The position numbers and the translations under genes are program-made. 64,000 nucleotides of DNA from Prevotella sp. Rep29. Its GTDB lineage: Bacteria; Bacteroidota; Bacteroidia; Bacteroidales; Bacteroidaceae. Numbering within the stretch: position 1 is the stretch's first letter; every line of letters starts with the position of its first letter. Below the pieces are notes generated by a model. The model saw only the letters and a program-made list of their open reading frames with translations. It was not told the DNA's origin and did no database searches. The DNA is taken from positions 124,001 through 188,000 of the forward strand of contig NZ_CP047159.1 in assembly GCF_019551475.1 (NCBI RefSeq), written 5' to 3'. Shown one piece after another: positions 50,568-60,081 of this stretch.

Positions 50568-52016
50568 TTATTGTTGCCCCATCATCTTCTTTAGCATTTC
50601 CTTCATCTGTTCAGGAGTAAGACTATCAATGTCGATAGGTTCTTCTTCCTTTTCAAGGTTGAGCAGCTTACTATTGTTTCGGAATCGGATTTCAAGAGGA
50701 TACATGTCCTGATAGCCGCTGGTTACATCGTTACCTTGCGAGTGACCCATACTTTCAGAAATGTATAGTTCCTCTACGCCCGCCAACTTCAGATTTGTAG
50801 CAAAAGAATGACGCGCCCATGTTCCAGACACCACCTTGTCCCACCCAAGTACTTCTTTGCATATACGGTTCATGCGGTCTTTGATGTTGGAGTTTTCCTG
50901 TACCGTCAGTTTCCTTCGCAAGGTTTCATCTGTGGCTCCATTGAAGATTTGAGGAAAAACATATGCGTCCTTCTCTGGCTTGGCTCCAATCTCATTAAGG
51001 ATCACTTTGAGTGGTTCTATGATAGGAACGATAACCACCGACATGCTGTTGCTTCGTGCCGATGTTTTCTTTCGCATAAACTCAAAAGCACGACCACCTT
51101 CTGCAAAGTAAGTACGGTTGTAGGTCAAACGTCCTGCATCGGCAAGATTGAATCCATTGCACAGATATTGTGCCAGGAATAGGCCCAAAGAATCATGGGC
51201 ACGTTTCTTATAAGCTGGATCCCAACCTTCGGGATAGCGCTTCTCAACGAAGACTTTATATAGTCCCGTCATTTCATCAACGCTAAGATACGATTGCTGG
51301 CGACGTTTACCTCGTGGAATTGAGATGAGCGTGTTGTCCTTGTTGGAGAAGGGGTATTTGTCCTCGGTCAAAAAACCTTGGCGAATGCATTCATTCCAAA
51401 CAACACGGCAGGTCCGAAGATACATACCACGGGTGGCATCGGCAATCTTTCCGACAACCTTGCCGTTTTCGACCACACCATTTTTCATTACATCATTCCA
51501 CTTGTCAATTACGTTTTTGCCGACCATGAAGCCCTTCACATTACCAACGTATTTAAGGAAGGAGTTGAGTGCCCACTGGTAGTTCTCTGCGGTACCAACC
51601 CTGTCTTCTGCTTTCATTCTTGCGATAATGCTCTCCCAAACACCTACAAAAGATGTAGCTTTATCATATTCGATTTCCGCACCTGTCAGATAAGTACGGA
51701 TAAGGTCGAGTGTTAAAGTCTGCTTCTTGCTCAGTTTCTCCAGTTTTTCCCTGTAGCTTTCTAGCATCTTTAGCCATTCGACATGAACAGGCATGAGCGA
51801 ACTTTTCGCTCCTTTCACGCTACATACGTCATTGAAGTACTTTTCGTTTTGATAGTCCATATCCTTTAGCTTGTAGTAATACCGTTTAGCTGCTATCTGA
51901 AAACAGATGGCCAAAGGGTATACATCCGTACTCTTATTGGTACGTTTGTCTAGAACTAAAGTAAGTGAACAGTTGTCCACTTTTCCGCACTTGATAGATG
52001 TCTTTTCAGCCTTCAT
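50568..52016 (-). CDS. int: Tyrosine-type site-specific integrase, element 2
   Basis: 482 residues, a paralogue of the element 1 integrase over its whole length (for example YFAEGGRAFEFMRKKTSARS against YFDTERRAFKFYRKKTRGRS, and SGTWARHSFATNLKLAGVEELYISESMGHSQGNDVTSGYQ). The catalytic R, H and Y are present in the C-terminal ARHSFATNL...MGHSQ...Y stretch. It lies 190 bp from the right att repeat, with arm repeats between. It is expected to cut and join the 60-bp tRNA-Met repeat. Confidence 0.9.
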   Translation of the reverse strand: MKAEKTSIKCGKVDNCSLTLVLDKRTNKSTDVYPLAICFQIAAKRYYYKLKDMDYQNEKYFNDVCSVKGAKSSLMPVHVEWLKMLESYREKLEKLSKKQTLTLDLIRTYLTGAEIEYDKATSFVGVWESIIARMKAEDRVGTAENYQWALNSFLKYVGNVKGFMVGKNVIDKWNDVMKNGVVENGKVVGKIADATRGMYLRTCRVVWNECIRQGFLTEDKYPFSNKDNTLISIPRGKRRQQSYLSVDEMTGLYKVFVEKRYPEGWDPAYKKRAHDSLGLFLAQYLCNGFNLADAGRLTYNRTYFAEGGRAFEFMRKKTSARSNSMSVVIVPIIEPLKVILNEIGAKPEKDAYVFPQIFNGATDETLRRKLTVQENSNIKDRMNRICKEVLGWDKVVSGTWARHSFATNLKLAGVEELYISESMGHSQGNDVTSGYQDMYPLEIRFRNNSKLLNLEKEEEPIDIDSLTPEQMKEMLKKMMGQQ

Positions 52017-52048
52017 AACTATAGTCTGTTGCTTCGTTCATGGGAATC

Positions 52049-52082
52049 TTGCGAACAATTTGCGAACAAAATGCGAACAAAA
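52049..52082. repeat. Right-end arm repeats of element 2 (TTGCGAACAA)
   Basis: TTGCGAACAA, TTTGCGAACAAA and ATGCGAACAAAA in tandem; the first 24 bases are identical to 18021-18044 at the left end. They lie between the integrase start and the right att copy. Confidence 0.6.
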
Positions 52083-52205
52083 TCGCCCATTAATTGAGGT
52101 TTATTAAAATTTCACTTTTGCGCTGCAAAGTTACAAAATAATTGTGAGACAACAACTTACAAAGCCAAGAAAAATTTTATGAAACCCTAAAAAATTTTAT
52201 TTTAA

Positions 52206-52265
52206 CAGACTCATAATCTGGAGGTCCCAGGTTCAAGCCCTGGCTGGTCCACACTGAAAATCAAG
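52206..52265 (+). repeat. att direct repeat, right copy (3' half of tRNA-Met)
   Basis: Sixty bases identical to 17925-17984, again with no tRNA 5' half upstream. Marks the right end of element 2 and the junction to element 3. Confidence 0.88.
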
Positions 52266-52295
52266 CACTTGCGAGAAGCTCGCAAGTGCTTTTTT
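52264..52295 (+). terminator. Intrinsic terminator just past the right att repeat
   Basis: AGCACTTGCGAG and CTCGCAAGTGCT form a perfect 12-bp stem with an AAG loop, then TTTTT. The stem starts inside the att repeat (AG) and is absent at the left copy. Confidence 0.85.
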
Positions 52296-52301
52296 CATGT
52301 C

Positions 52302-52324
52302 TGCGTAAACAATGCGTAAACAAA
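52302..52324. repeat. TGCGTAAACAA arm-like repeats at the left end of element 3
   Basis: TGCGTAAACAA and TGCGTAAACAAA in tandem. Same position as the element 2 arm repeats relative to att but with a different sequence, so probably for a third integrase outside the window. Confidence 0.5.
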
Positions 52325-52501
52325 CGAGTTGAGTCGGCTATTTTGCATCATGGATAGTCATGGAGTTTCAGTGACAAGATAAAGCCTTTTTAATGCCAAT
52401 TAGCCATGCAAACATCAAGAATAATGTTAAAAACACATAAAATTGTATTTTTTTCTACAGATATTGCACTACTTTCTACTTTTTGCAATAATTTTTTTTT
52501 G

Positions 52502-52509
52502 TAATTTTG
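52502..52509 (+). promoter_or_regulatory. -7 box for rloAB
   Basis: TAATTTTG, 35 nt upstream of the rloA ATG, preceded by a T-run. The stretch 52325-52501 has no gene. Confidence 0.5.
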
Positions 52510-52544
52510 TAGCAAAATTACGATAACGGATAAAATATTGCAGT

Positions 52545-53822
52545 ATGATACGAGATTTTTGGGTAAAGAACTATCTTTCCATTCGCGACAAGCAGGAATT
52601 AAACTTTGTGGCAAAAGGACCATCTTCGGAACTTGTCACCGAAGTTGCTGATGGCGTATTCTTATATAAGTTAGGCATCCTATATGGTTCAAATGCTTCG
52701 GGCAAGTCGAATATGCTGATAGCTTTGAATAGCGTATTTAGTATATTGGTTCATCCGAAATCAAAAGTGACCTCAAAAATCAATAGAATACCATTTGCTC
52801 TCACAAAAGATCAATCTACAGAAATGTATGTGTCGTTCTATGCTGATGGTATTAGGTATGATTATGGCGTGACATTTAACGAAAAATATATTTTGAATGA
52901 AGTCTTGTACTATTATCCCAACAAGTCCAAGTCTTTGTTCTATGAACGCTCATTCGTTGGCGAAAACGTACAGGCAAATATTAAGTTTGGGCAGAGCCTT
53001 AAACTGCAAGATAAGACTGCTGAAAGTATTCGAGAAAATACTTGGAACAACCATAGTGTCTTGGCTGTTTGCGGGAAAGTTGCACTGAAAGAGGATGTTG
53101 CTACATTCATTCATCTTTACGATTGGATTATGAAGAATTATCATGAAGTGGATGGTGACGAGGAGATAGGGATTGTTGAATTTCTTAAGGAAGCGCATGG
53201 CGATTCATCAAAACGTAAGTTCTTCAATCTTATGCTGCAAAAAGCCGATTTGAATATTATGGAGTTTAGGCCAATCATAGAAGACCGTATCTTGTCAGAT
53301 GAACTTCGTGAGCGCATTATAAAGCAGGATTTTTCTGAAAAGGTGAAAGAAGACCTTCTTAAACCTACGACAGAATCTATAGCCTTCATTAATCATTCTG
53401 CGGAAGGCAATTTTGAGATACCTCTCAAATGGCAGTCAAAAGGTACTATAAAATACATACGCATACTGGATGCATTATATGATATGATAACAAGTCCTCA
53501 TGTATATTATCTTGATGAATTAGGAGAGGATTTACATAATGACCTGTTGTACTACTATCTCAATGTCTTCATCTTCAATTCCGATAAGTCGCAGCTGATT
53601 ATCACGAGTCAGGAGACCACCCTCCTTTCGCAGGATATGATTAACGATAACAGAGGCGTGGTGTGGTTTGTTGAAAAGAACAAGGATACTGCATCATCCG
53701 AATATGCCCGTGGTGACTCCTTTGGCTTGCACAAGAATCTCTCGCTATACAATTCATATCGTATTGGCCGATTGGGAGCCAAGCCAGAACTGGGTAGTAT
53801 CTTTATAAACTTGGAGGACTGA
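52545..53822 (+). CDS. rloA: RloA-like AAA ATPase
   Basis: 425 residues. MIRDFWVKNYLSIRDKQELNF and Walker A GILYGSNASGKSNMLIAL at 44-61. The Walker B and D-loop are VYYLDELGEDLHNDLLYYY and the H-loop region is QLIITSQETTLL. This AAA_15/21 family is the RloA partner of RloB, first named as R-linked ORFs near hsd genes in Campylobacter. In the similar PARIS system an AAA_15 ATPase releases a TOPRIM effector upon sensing a phage inhibitor. The gene precedes rloB by 1 nt. Confidence 0.85.
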   Translation: MIRDFWVKNYLSIRDKQELNFVAKGPSSELVTEVADGVFLYKLGILYGSNASGKSNMLIALNSVFSILVHPKSKVTSKINRIPFALTKDQSTEMYVSFYADGIRYDYGVTFNEKYILNEVLYYYPNKSKSLFYERSFVGENVQANIKFGQSLKLQDKTAESIRENTWNNHSVLAVCGKVALKEDVATFIHLYDWIMKNYHEVDGDEEIGIVEFLKEAHGDSSKRKFFNLMLQKADLNIMEFRPIIEDRILSDELRERIIKQDFSEKVKEDLLKPTTESIAFINHSAEGNFEIPLKWQSKGTIKYIRILDALYDMITSPHVYYLDELGEDLHNDLLYYYLNVFIFNSDKSQLIITSQETTLLSQDMINDNRGVVWFVEKNKDTASSEYARGDSFGLHKNLSLYNSYRIGRLGAKPELGSIFINLED

Positions 53823-53823
53823 T

Positions 53824-54438
53824 ATGGGGAAACTACGACAAACAGCACTCATCCTGGGTGAAGGGCCAACGAAGTTCTTCTACTTTAAGTCCCTATGCGA
53901 CGTGTTCAAGCGTCTGACCATCAAGCCAGACTACCCGAAGCATACCAACATCAAGGAACTGGAAGCCAAGATTGAGGAGGGGGTGGCAATGGGTTACAGC
54001 CATATCTTCTGCATTATTGATATGGATACGAAAGATAGGGAGCCTGAACGTTCACAATATCAGAAACTAAAGACAAAGTATGCCAAGCCTATCGACAAGC
54101 CAAAGAAAGGCATCTATTGCGAGGTGGAGTTCTTCGAGACTCACCGCTGCACCGAACTATTCTTCCTTTACTATTTCCGCTACACCTCACGTCCATACGA
54201 AACACAAGAGCCTTTACTCAAAGACCTCAACCAATGTGTCGAGTATCGAAAGACGATAGAGTTTTTCATCAAAACCAGAGGATTGCATGGTTACTTTGAG
54301 CGCAATGGTGGTAGTCTTGAAAAGGCTGTGATCAATGCTAAACGTTCAATGGATGAGAAGTTGAAGGATGGTAGAGATTATACCTACTCGGAACTGGGAA
54401 GGTTAATTGAAAGATTAAAAAAACTGATTACAATTTGA
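53824..54438 (+). CDS. rloB: RloB-like TOPRIM protein
   Basis: 204 residues. ALILGEGPTKFFYFKSLCDVF carries the catalytic-type Glu, and HIFCIIDMDTKDREPERSQY the D-x-D motif of a TOPRIM fold. CEVEFFETHRCTELFFLYYF is the conserved RloB segment. In PARIS the TOPRIM effector AriB cleaves tRNA, so RNA or DNA cleavage is plausible here; the target is unknown. It ends just before the ATG of the AAA_13-like gene at 54450. Confidence 0.85.
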   Translation: MGKLRQTALILGEGPTKFFYFKSLCDVFKRLTIKPDYPKHTNIKELEAKIEEGVAMGYSHIFCIIDMDTKDREPERSQYQKLKTKYAKPIDKPKKGIYCEVEFFETHRCTELFFLYYFRYTSRPYETQEPLLKDLNQCVEYRKTIEFFIKTRGLHGYFERNGGSLEKAVINAKRSMDEKLKDGRDYTYSELGRLIERLKKLITI

Positions 54439-54449
54439 ATTGTTGTATT

Positions 54450-56651
54450 ATGATAAAAAGCATCAAGATAAATTGGAAAAATTGTTTTGGAATAAAGCAA
54501 TTAGAGCACGAATTTAAGTTTACATCCGGCAAGCCTATCCATTTGCTTTATGCTCCGAATGGAACAATGAAAACTTCTTTTGCAAAGACAATGAAGTTTT
54601 TGTCAGGACAAAGCAAAGAAAAACCTTGCGACAAACTTCATCAGGACGAAGAAAGCAAATATGACGTATTGGTTGATAATAATTCCATTTCTAAAGACTC
54701 CGTATTTGTAGTAAACGGAGATGAGAACATTGACTGCGCCTCTTCTTTCGTTAATTTTTTAGCGAGTTCAGAGCTTAAATCAAAGTATGACAACATTTAT
54801 AACAAGCTCAATAAAGAGAAGGATGCACTGATGACTAAATTGAAAAATGCATCTAATAGCACGGACTGCGAAAAAGAAATTATTGAGGCATTTTCGTCAA
54901 ATAATAACGTAACAATCTTCAATATTTTAGATGATTTGTGCGAAAGTGTAAAGACAGGGCTACCATTGTTCGAATTTAAATATAATGATGTATTCGACAC
55001 AAAAGGAGCAGTTAAAAGTTTTCTTGAGGCAAACAAAGACAGTCTAAAAGATTACATAGATAATTACGAGAGATTGTTATCAGAATCCTCGTTATATCGC
55101 TCTGTAGATGGTTTTTCTTTTGGAACCTATCAAGCTTCTCAATTGTTGCAAAATGTTTCTGATGGGAACTTTTTTGGCGTCAAACATAAAATGATGCTAC
55201 AAAATGGCATGGAGGTTACGTCTCATGAGCAACTAAAGCAGATAATGACAGAAGAGCAAGAAAAGGTTCTTAGCAATGAAAAGTTAAAGAAAACCTTCGA
55301 AAAGATAACTAAAGCTATCGATAAAAACTCAGAACTTCGTGAATTCAAAAAAGTAATAGAGTCTCATCCAGATTGGATTATCGAGATGCTCAATTATGAT
55401 ATGTTTCGCAAAAAAGTTTGGCTGGGTTATTTAGCTAAGGATGACATTAAGCCTTTATTTGATTCTTACATTCAAGTGTATAATGACAATAAGGAAGAAC
55501 TGCTTGCAGTCTTAGCACAAGCTGGCCGGCAGCAGGAGAAATGGGAACGTATCATTAAACTCTATAATGCGCGCTTTCATATCCCTTTTCAAGTATCCAT
55601 ATCTAATCAACGAGACATAATCCTGAAACAAGAAGCCGCAAAATTACAGTTTTCATATGTTGAAGAAGGAAAAGAACCTGTGTTAAGTTCCCAAAAAGAA
55701 CTTGAAAATATTCTCAGTAGAGGTGAAAGACGTGCTTTCGTTATCTTACAATTTTTATTTGAGATGGAATCTCGCAAAATGTCACAGAACGATACATTTG
55801 TCGTTATGGATGATATTGCAGATTCTTTTGATTATCAAAACAAATATGCTATAGTTGAGTATATTAAGGATTTGGCAGAAGAAAATAGTAATAAGTTTTT
55901 TATGCTTATTTTGACACATAATTATGATTTCTATCGTACTATTGCTTCTCGTCTAAGTAAATCTATAAGTGAATTATGGATGGTTGAACGTAAGTCGAAT
56001 AGCCAAATTTCCGTTGAACAAGGACAATATCGAGGCGATGTTTTTGCAAATGCCTTTGTTGGTAGAGATCAGGACGATAAAATATTCATAAGTATGATTC
56101 CATATGTTAGAAACCTTATTGAATATTCTAACGGTGAAGAGGATAGAAAGTATCTCTTATTGACAAGTTGCCTTCATCAGAAAAATGACACAACCTCAAT
56201 AACAGAATCACAAGTAATAGATGTTATGAAAGATTTTACCAGAGGAAAAGGTATGAAACGCACCGATTCTGGAAGGAAAATGTATGATATAATAATGGAG
56301 ACGGCAGAATCTGTAGCGAACGAACAAGACCCCAATCTTGTACTATTGCAAAATAAGATAGTTTTATCAATTGCTATACGCTTAATGGCGGAAAAATATT
56401 TGAAAGAAAAACTTCTTTCTTCAGGAGTTAAGGAGGAAGATTTGTTAGTCACAGGAAATCAAACTGGAACTTGGACTGGTAAATATAAAACAAATTGTCC
56501 AGACGATGCAAATAGAACTATCATAGAACGAGTTAATATGATGACCCCAGAATTGATTCATCTCAATAGTTTTATGTATGAGCCACTAATAGATATGTCT
56601 ATATTCCATTTGATAAAACTATATAATGACTGCAAAACTTTATCTGCATAA
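54450..56651 (+). CDS. AAA_13-like SMC-type ATPase of unknown function
   Basis: 733 residues from the ATG at 54450; the frame extends to a TTG at 54435. A deviant Walker A, YAPNGTMKTSFAKT (about 34-47), lacks the second glycine. An ABC-like signature LSRGERRAFVILQFLFEM and Walker B TFVVMDDIADSFDY follow, then ILTHNYDFYR. Between them is a coiled-coil-rich insertion. This arrangement occurs in AAA_13 proteins, which include anticodon nucleases PrrC and RloC, but I do not see a clear R-E-H catalytic triad, so I do not call it one. It directly follows rloAB on the same strand. Confidence 0.75.
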   Translation: MIKSIKINWKNCFGIKQLEHEFKFTSGKPIHLLYAPNGTMKTSFAKTMKFLSGQSKEKPCDKLHQDEESKYDVLVDNNSISKDSVFVVNGDENIDCASSFVNFLASSELKSKYDNIYNKLNKEKDALMTKLKNASNSTDCEKEIIEAFSSNNNVTIFNILDDLCESVKTGLPLFEFKYNDVFDTKGAVKSFLEANKDSLKDYIDNYERLLSESSLYRSVDGFSFGTYQASQLLQNVSDGNFFGVKHKMMLQNGMEVTSHEQLKQIMTEEQEKVLSNEKLKKTFEKITKAIDKNSELREFKKVIESHPDWIIEMLNYDMFRKKVWLGYLAKDDIKPLFDSYIQVYNDNKEELLAVLAQAGRQQEKWERIIKLYNARFHIPFQVSISNQRDIILKQEAAKLQFSYVEEGKEPVLSSQKELENILSRGERRAFVILQFLFEMESRKMSQNDTFVVMDDIADSFDYQNKYAIVEYIKDLAEENSNKFFMLILTHNYDFYRTIASRLSKSISELWMVERKSNSQISVEQGQYRGDVFANAFVGRDQDDKIFISMIPYVRNLIEYSNGEEDRKYLLLTSCLHQKNDTTSITESQVIDVMKDFTRGKGMKRTDSGRKMYDIIMETAESVANEQDPNLVLLQNKIVLSIAIRLMAEKYLKEKLLSSGVKEEDLLVTGNQTGTWTGKYKTNCPDDANRTIIERVNMMTPELIHLNSFMYEPLIDMSIFHLIKLYNDCKTLSA

Positions 56652-56702
56652 GTTTATAGCTTCAATTCTTGGAATGAAATTATCAGTACGAAGTTAAGCA
56701 AA

Positions 56703-56807
56703 TTACTTCGTTACAATATCATATAATGACTTGTAGTCCTTGGCAACGTCGTAGATGTGGCCGTTCTCGCTGATGGTCTCGAAAAGAGCATTATAGCAAA
56801 TAAACAT
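56703..56807 (-). pseudogene. C-terminal gene remnant
   Basis: Open on the reverse strand for 34 codons ending in TAA: MFICYNALFETISENGHIYD, then DYKSLYDIVTK. The composition and third-position bias look coding, but no upstream part is present. Probably the tail of a lost neighbour. The gap 56652-56859 is otherwise empty. Confidence 0.35.
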
Positions 56808-56859
56808 CCCCTGTGTATGCGAAACACAGAGGATATAAGGTTTATTCCAAGGACTGTAT

Positions 56860-59800
56860 TCATCTATTCACTATTCTCTTGAAAAGAGTTTCGATATATT
56901 TGTCGTCCTCATCAAACAGCACGTGGTTTTCGGCAAATTCAGGGCGTGTTCCCCAGAAATTCACGTCTTGATATGCTGTGTTTGAGAGAATATAACTATC
57001 GAGAGTGATGTCTGCATCATGAAGCGTAGGTTCTACTTCTTCCTTCAACGTTTTGTAAAGCTGAATTTTGGGGTCTTGCAATCCTTTTAAGTTACGAATA
57101 CCTTTTGGATCGATGAATGTGACATGCTGATGCGCCCCATCGTTCACCCATAGGATGAAGTCAGGATAGAAGCCGCTTGATTCAAAGAAGCCAATACCTT
57201 TACGGCTCTCGTTCCTGAGAAGGTATATGTCCTTACCCGCAAGCATCCCATTCCTGTTTTCATCAAAGAATTTTCTTACATCTGACACGAATCGCTTTTC
57301 TCCTGGGTTAAGAGCCACAGGAGAAATCTTTATCAAAGGTTCGTTGGTATCTTTATCCACCAGCAGCTTTTTACCATTAGCATCTCTATCTTGCAGGCAA
57401 AGCAACGGATAGAAAAGATGTTGGTCGAAACGAAGTGATGTAATCCAAGTTCCATAGATACTGAAGTCGCGTTCCAAGTTGCCTGATAATATCTGTTCAC
57501 GAAGCTCGTGCAGTTTGTCTATCCATTCTTGCTTGTCATTGCGGACTTCAACGGTATATTCTTCAAAGAAGTTTGGATCGTTGGGCGACAAATAGACCGT
57601 CTCCATATACTTTGACTCCCATTTTCCTTTGCTCATTTTGTATGCACGGTCAATATATGCTCGTAGCAATGCAATGGTAATCTCCTCCCATCGAGACACA
57701 TCCCTTCCAAAGTCTTTTGGCGTGAGGTCGTCTTCTTGAATGAACAGTTCATACCAGTCTGAAGACTGCATTAAGCGTTGCAATGTTTCCATGCTCAGTT
57801 CCATGTTCCACCAGCTACGTTCATTTTTCATCTGCTCAATGGCAAAGAATATCTTATTCCAATTGAGCAGCGCAAGATGATTTGAGCGCAGCTTGCCTTT
57901 AGGCATTACAGCACCTTCCTCTACACCAGCCTTTTTACTCCACAAAGCATCGACCTTTGGTAACCAGTCCACCTTGACACGCACTTTATCCATGCAATCC
58001 TCAGGATGCACCACGATCGTTTTCTTGAAGTCGTAACCTTCTTTCAGGCGAACCACTTTCAGTTTTGTCTCACCAAGCAAGTTGACGGTTGGAATCTTCA
58101 CTTCCATATAGGATTCTTCATTGCTAGGTAATCCTTCATCTTCCAGATATTTCCTGAAGGTGTCCATATAGTCAGCCCTTACACCAAAGATATTCAGGGT
58201 TTCTATCTCTCGTAATCCTTTGGGTAGATTGCCTGGATTATAGCTGCTGTCGAGTGCTGTACTTCGTTTCAAGGAATACTTATAGCCTTTCAAGCGCACA
58301 CCACGGCCAAAGAGCTGAATGATTTCCGAACCCTCACTTCGTCCTACGTTCATCAGTCCCATAGCGCTGACACGCCAGCTGCTCCATCCTTCACTGAATT
58401 TCTTGGAACCTATAAGGATGTTGATGGTAGAGTCTTCATCATTAATGTGAGAGAACAAAGAATTATTGCCAAACTCACGTGTCTCACAGTCCAAATCGTT
58501 CGACTCACACAGTTTGATAAGCGTATCGCTGTCACCCACATTGATAACTCCGAAATAAGGAGCATTCCCTACACGCAAACCTATTTCACCGTCACCACCT
58601 TTCTGCTTATCTATATGCAGATGAGCATTGGGCACATTGCTATGGAACAGCCTTTCTATTATCTTTTGATATGTTTGGACTGCGAAAGCATCTTCCTCAC
58701 CAAGTTTCAGTCCTTGTTTTGTCAATAAGAAATTATTGGCAAACAACGAATAGCCACGTGGATTCTTGATACCATCATTAGGATTGAGCAGACGCTTGAT
58801 ATAGCCGCTAAACTCCGAAGGTTTATTGATGAAGTCTTGTAGGAAAAGGAGTATCTTTACCACATCACTCACCTTGCGCCCGCCTTCAGTACGCACGGCA
58901 TTCACTGAGCTACCCACAAAGATGCCCAACGGACGAGCAATGAGGAACTTGTTTTTAATGTTCGTATCGCCATCGAAAGCCAGCGTCTGTTCATAGAGAC
59001 AAAGCAGATAGGCTGTCAGGTACATATTCAGCAGTTCCTCGTTCTCCACCGTTGCCATATTCATGATACGGTAGTCTTTACCATAACCATCATTGTAGAA
59101 ATAGCGGTAACTATAGTCAAAGAGTGTGGCTTTACCATATTCTTCCAACAATGCCGTGCGATTGGCTCCCGTTTGTGCGGCAATAGCCTGTCCGAAGGTT
59201 GCCGAGTATTCAAACGAGAACCCCTCCTGAGTCAGTTTATTTCTATAGCCTTTCCACACTTCGCCGCCGCTACCTTTATGTCCTTCGTCAACAAGTACAA
59301 GGTTATTGCCCTCGAAGCTGTCCACTGCTACCGTCTTGTCACCATCCTGCTCTGCCAGTTTGTTGATGTCTATTACATCAATAGTCCGACCTTCAAAGAA
59401 GCCACCACGACTTTGTTTGGAGAATAACTGAGCATCAAAATTCGACGCTTTCAGTTCGTCAAGATGCTGACGTGAAAGCCCCTCGTTGGGTGTCAAAATC
59501 ATGATGCGATTCAGTTTCTTGGCATTATGTTTCTCAGCATAATGCAAATACTGTTTGATGTTGACGTGCATCATCAGCGTTTTACCCGAACCCGTTGCAG
59601 CCCAAAACGCTACTTTGTTCAAGTCATCTTCAGTAAACATTGGCATGTCGTGCCATGTTTCCGTTCGCTGGTTGAAGTCATGCACCAGGAACGTATTGAT
59701 GTCATCGAGCAGACGCTGTTTGTCTGAGAAAAAGCGGTCGAGATAAATTTCAGTGAAGAGCAGAGCCAAATACTGGTAATACTTCCACGTTATCTTTTCT

Positions 59801-60072
59801 TCTCGCCGTTCGTTGATCTCCTTTGTATGTTTCACTATGTTGCGGTCATACTCATAGAGCTTTTCCTCCTTGATTTCATAGTCATACATGTGCATCTTCA
59901 GCGCATAGAAAATGCGCGATGTACCTTCGTCATCCACACCTTCCAGCGCAGGGTCCTTCAAGTCTTGGCTCAATGCCTCCAAGTCCTTGCACCCCAACAG
60001 GTGCAGAATGTATTTATGCAGCACTAAAGCCTCTTGCAGGCGTGGTGGCCGTGTTGTTTTTTTCTTAGCCAT
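56860..60072 (-). CDS. res: Type III restriction endonuclease-like helicase/nuclease subunit (Res)
   Basis: 1070 residues from the ATG at 60072; the frame to 60078 begins with TTG. Helicase motif I WAATGSGKTLMMH near 157-169, motif II NLVLVDEGHKG, then SFEYSATFGQ and, further on, the SF2 second RecA-like domain QLFGRGVRLKG. A C-terminal nuclease pattern YPDFILWVNDGAHQHVTFIDPKG gives PD...D-x-K. It translocates on ATP and cuts when two Mod sites are met. The length is usual for Res. The partner mod gene lies at 61892, separated by two unusual genes. Confidence 0.88.
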   Translation of the reverse strand: MAKKKTTRPPRLQEALVLHKYILHLLGCKDLEALSQDLKDPALEGVDDEGTSRIFYALKMHMYDYEIKEEKLYEYDRNIVKHTKEINERREEKITWKYYQYLALLFTEIYLDRFFSDKQRLLDDINTFLVHDFNQRTETWHDMPMFTEDDLNKVAFWAATGSGKTLMMHVNIKQYLHYAEKHNAKKLNRIMILTPNEGLSRQHLDELKASNFDAQLFSKQSRGGFFEGRTIDVIDINKLAEQDGDKTVAVDSFEGNNLVLVDEGHKGSGGEVWKGYRNKLTQEGFSFEYSATFGQAIAAQTGANRTALLEEYGKATLFDYSYRYFYNDGYGKDYRIMNMATVENEELLNMYLTAYLLCLYEQTLAFDGDTNIKNKFLIARPLGIFVGSSVNAVRTEGGRKVSDVVKILLFLQDFINKPSEFSGYIKRLLNPNDGIKNPRGYSLFANNFLLTKQGLKLGEEDAFAVQTYQKIIERLFHSNVPNAHLHIDKQKGGDGEIGLRVGNAPYFGVINVGDSDTLIKLCESNDLDCETREFGNNSLFSHINDEDSTINILIGSKKFSEGWSSWRVSAMGLMNVGRSEGSEIIQLFGRGVRLKGYKYSLKRSTALDSSYNPGNLPKGLREIETLNIFGVRADYMDTFRKYLEDEGLPSNEESYMEVKIPTVNLLGETKLKVVRLKEGYDFKKTIVVHPEDCMDKVRVKVDWLPKVDALWSKKAGVEEGAVMPKGKLRSNHLALLNWNKIFFAIEQMKNERSWWNMELSMETLQRLMQSSDWYELFIQEDDLTPKDFGRDVSRWEEITIALLRAYIDRAYKMSKGKWESKYMETVYLSPNDPNFFEEYTVEVRNDKQEWIDKLHELREQILSGNLERDFSIYGTWITSLRFDQHLFYPLLCLQDRDANGKKLLVDKDTNEPLIKISPVALNPGEKRFVSDVRKFFDENRNGMLAGKDIYLLRNESRKGIGFFESSGFYPDFILWVNDGAHQHVTFIDPKGIRNLKGLQDPKIQLYKTLKEEVEPTLHDADITLDSYILSNTAYQDVNFWGTRPEFAENHVLFDEDDKYIETLFKRIVNR

Positions 60073-60081
60073 AATCAAATA

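Noticed and set aside
54450..56651. A confident call of PrrC/RloC anticodon nuclease
   Set aside because: The AAA_13-like frame fits, but I do not see the R-E-H catalytic set or a zinc hook; kept as unknown function.
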